From Planctomycetaceae bacterium (GTDB lineage Bacteria > Planctomycetota > Planctomycetia > Planctomycetales > Planctomycetaceae): a stretch of DNA of 5,940 nucleotides. This document shows, piece after piece, positions 5,847-5,940 of the stretch. Position 1 is the stretch's first letter. Each line of letters begins with the position of its first letter. The stretch spans positions 1-5,940 of the forward strand of contig WFOZ01000948.1 in assembly GCA_015487825.1 (NCBI GenBank), written 5' to 3'. The notes below the pieces were generated by a model. That model made no database searches. It was not told the DNA's origin and worked only from the letters and a program-made list of their open reading frames with translations. Made by a program: the position numbers and the translations under genes.

Positions 5847-5895
5847 ATACCCCGCACGGCTGGTTCATTCTGATAGTCGTAACCAAACTGATATT
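5847..5895 (+). repeat. 49-bp dispersed repeat, copy 2
   Basis: Inverted copy of 3137-3185, 47 of 49 identical. It keeps the dyad ACGGCT (5856-5861) / AGTCGT (5875-5880); the C-to-T difference here turns one G-C pair into G-U when read on the + strand, so pairing survives. The overlapping pair TGGTT (5861-5865) / AACCA (5881-5885) is unchanged. It begins one base after the structured segment ends, and similarity to copy 1 stops just before GTAACTATTCAG. Confidence 0.85.
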
Positions 5896-5940
5896 GTAAC
5901 TATTCAGTGATGGGGACAAATTGTCGGAAATAGCGTGAAC
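5896..5940. other. Right edge, unassigned
   Basis: The last 45 bp carry no recognisable gene. They begin exactly where repeat copy 2 loses similarity to copy 1 (GTAACTATTCAGTG). This could be simply unique flank or the end of an inserted element continuing outside the window. Confidence 0.2.

Noticed and set aside
5855..5890. GGTTCATTC resembling a tRNA or tmRNA T-arm in the repeat copy
   Set aside because: No acceptor, anticodon or D-arm pairing can be built around it, and the conserved T-loop pattern is incomplete.

Overview
The window looks like chromosome from a planctomycete-type bacterium with mid-range GC. This is inferred from three things: a secreted protein made almost entirely of Cys-Cys/Pro repeats, an HD-GYP-like protein with a divergent active site, and a stand-alone STAS protein with a Gly-Ser phosphosite motif. 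There is no rRNA or other marker gene in the window, so the assignment is not firm.

Layout. At the left edge the acidic C-terminus of an unidentified + strand gene ends at 137 and meets, tail to tail, a - strand HD-GYP-like gene (146-1552). Upstream of that on the same strand is a small three-helix membrane protein (1764-2306). Diverging from it on the + strand is a STAS-domain protein (2673-3032) with a candidate promoter and a good intrinsic terminator. Next, also +, is a LOG/TIGR00730-family nucleotide phosphoribohydrolase-like protein (3227-4297). A - strand gene for a secreted Cys-rich repeat protein (4486-4935) converges on it and ends at a very strong 15-bp terminator hairpin. The last ~1 kb (4936-5940) holds no convincing gene but several inverted repeats, including a compact, possibly pseudoknotted RNA-like fold at 5748-5845.

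The least expected element is a 49-bp sequence present twice in opposite orientation (3137-3185 and 5847-5895, 47/49 identical). One copy is in the leader of the LOG-family gene. The other lies directly after the structured segment near the right edge. Together they bracket about 2.7 kb containing the LOG-family and Cys-rich genes.

How the genes relate: HD-GYP-like and STAS proteins both belong to signalling pathways (cyclic-di-nucleotide-type output and partner-switching). They are not in one operon, so a functional link is only suggested by proximity. The LOG-family enzyme and the Cys-rich exported protein appear to be independent units, each with its own transcription signals.
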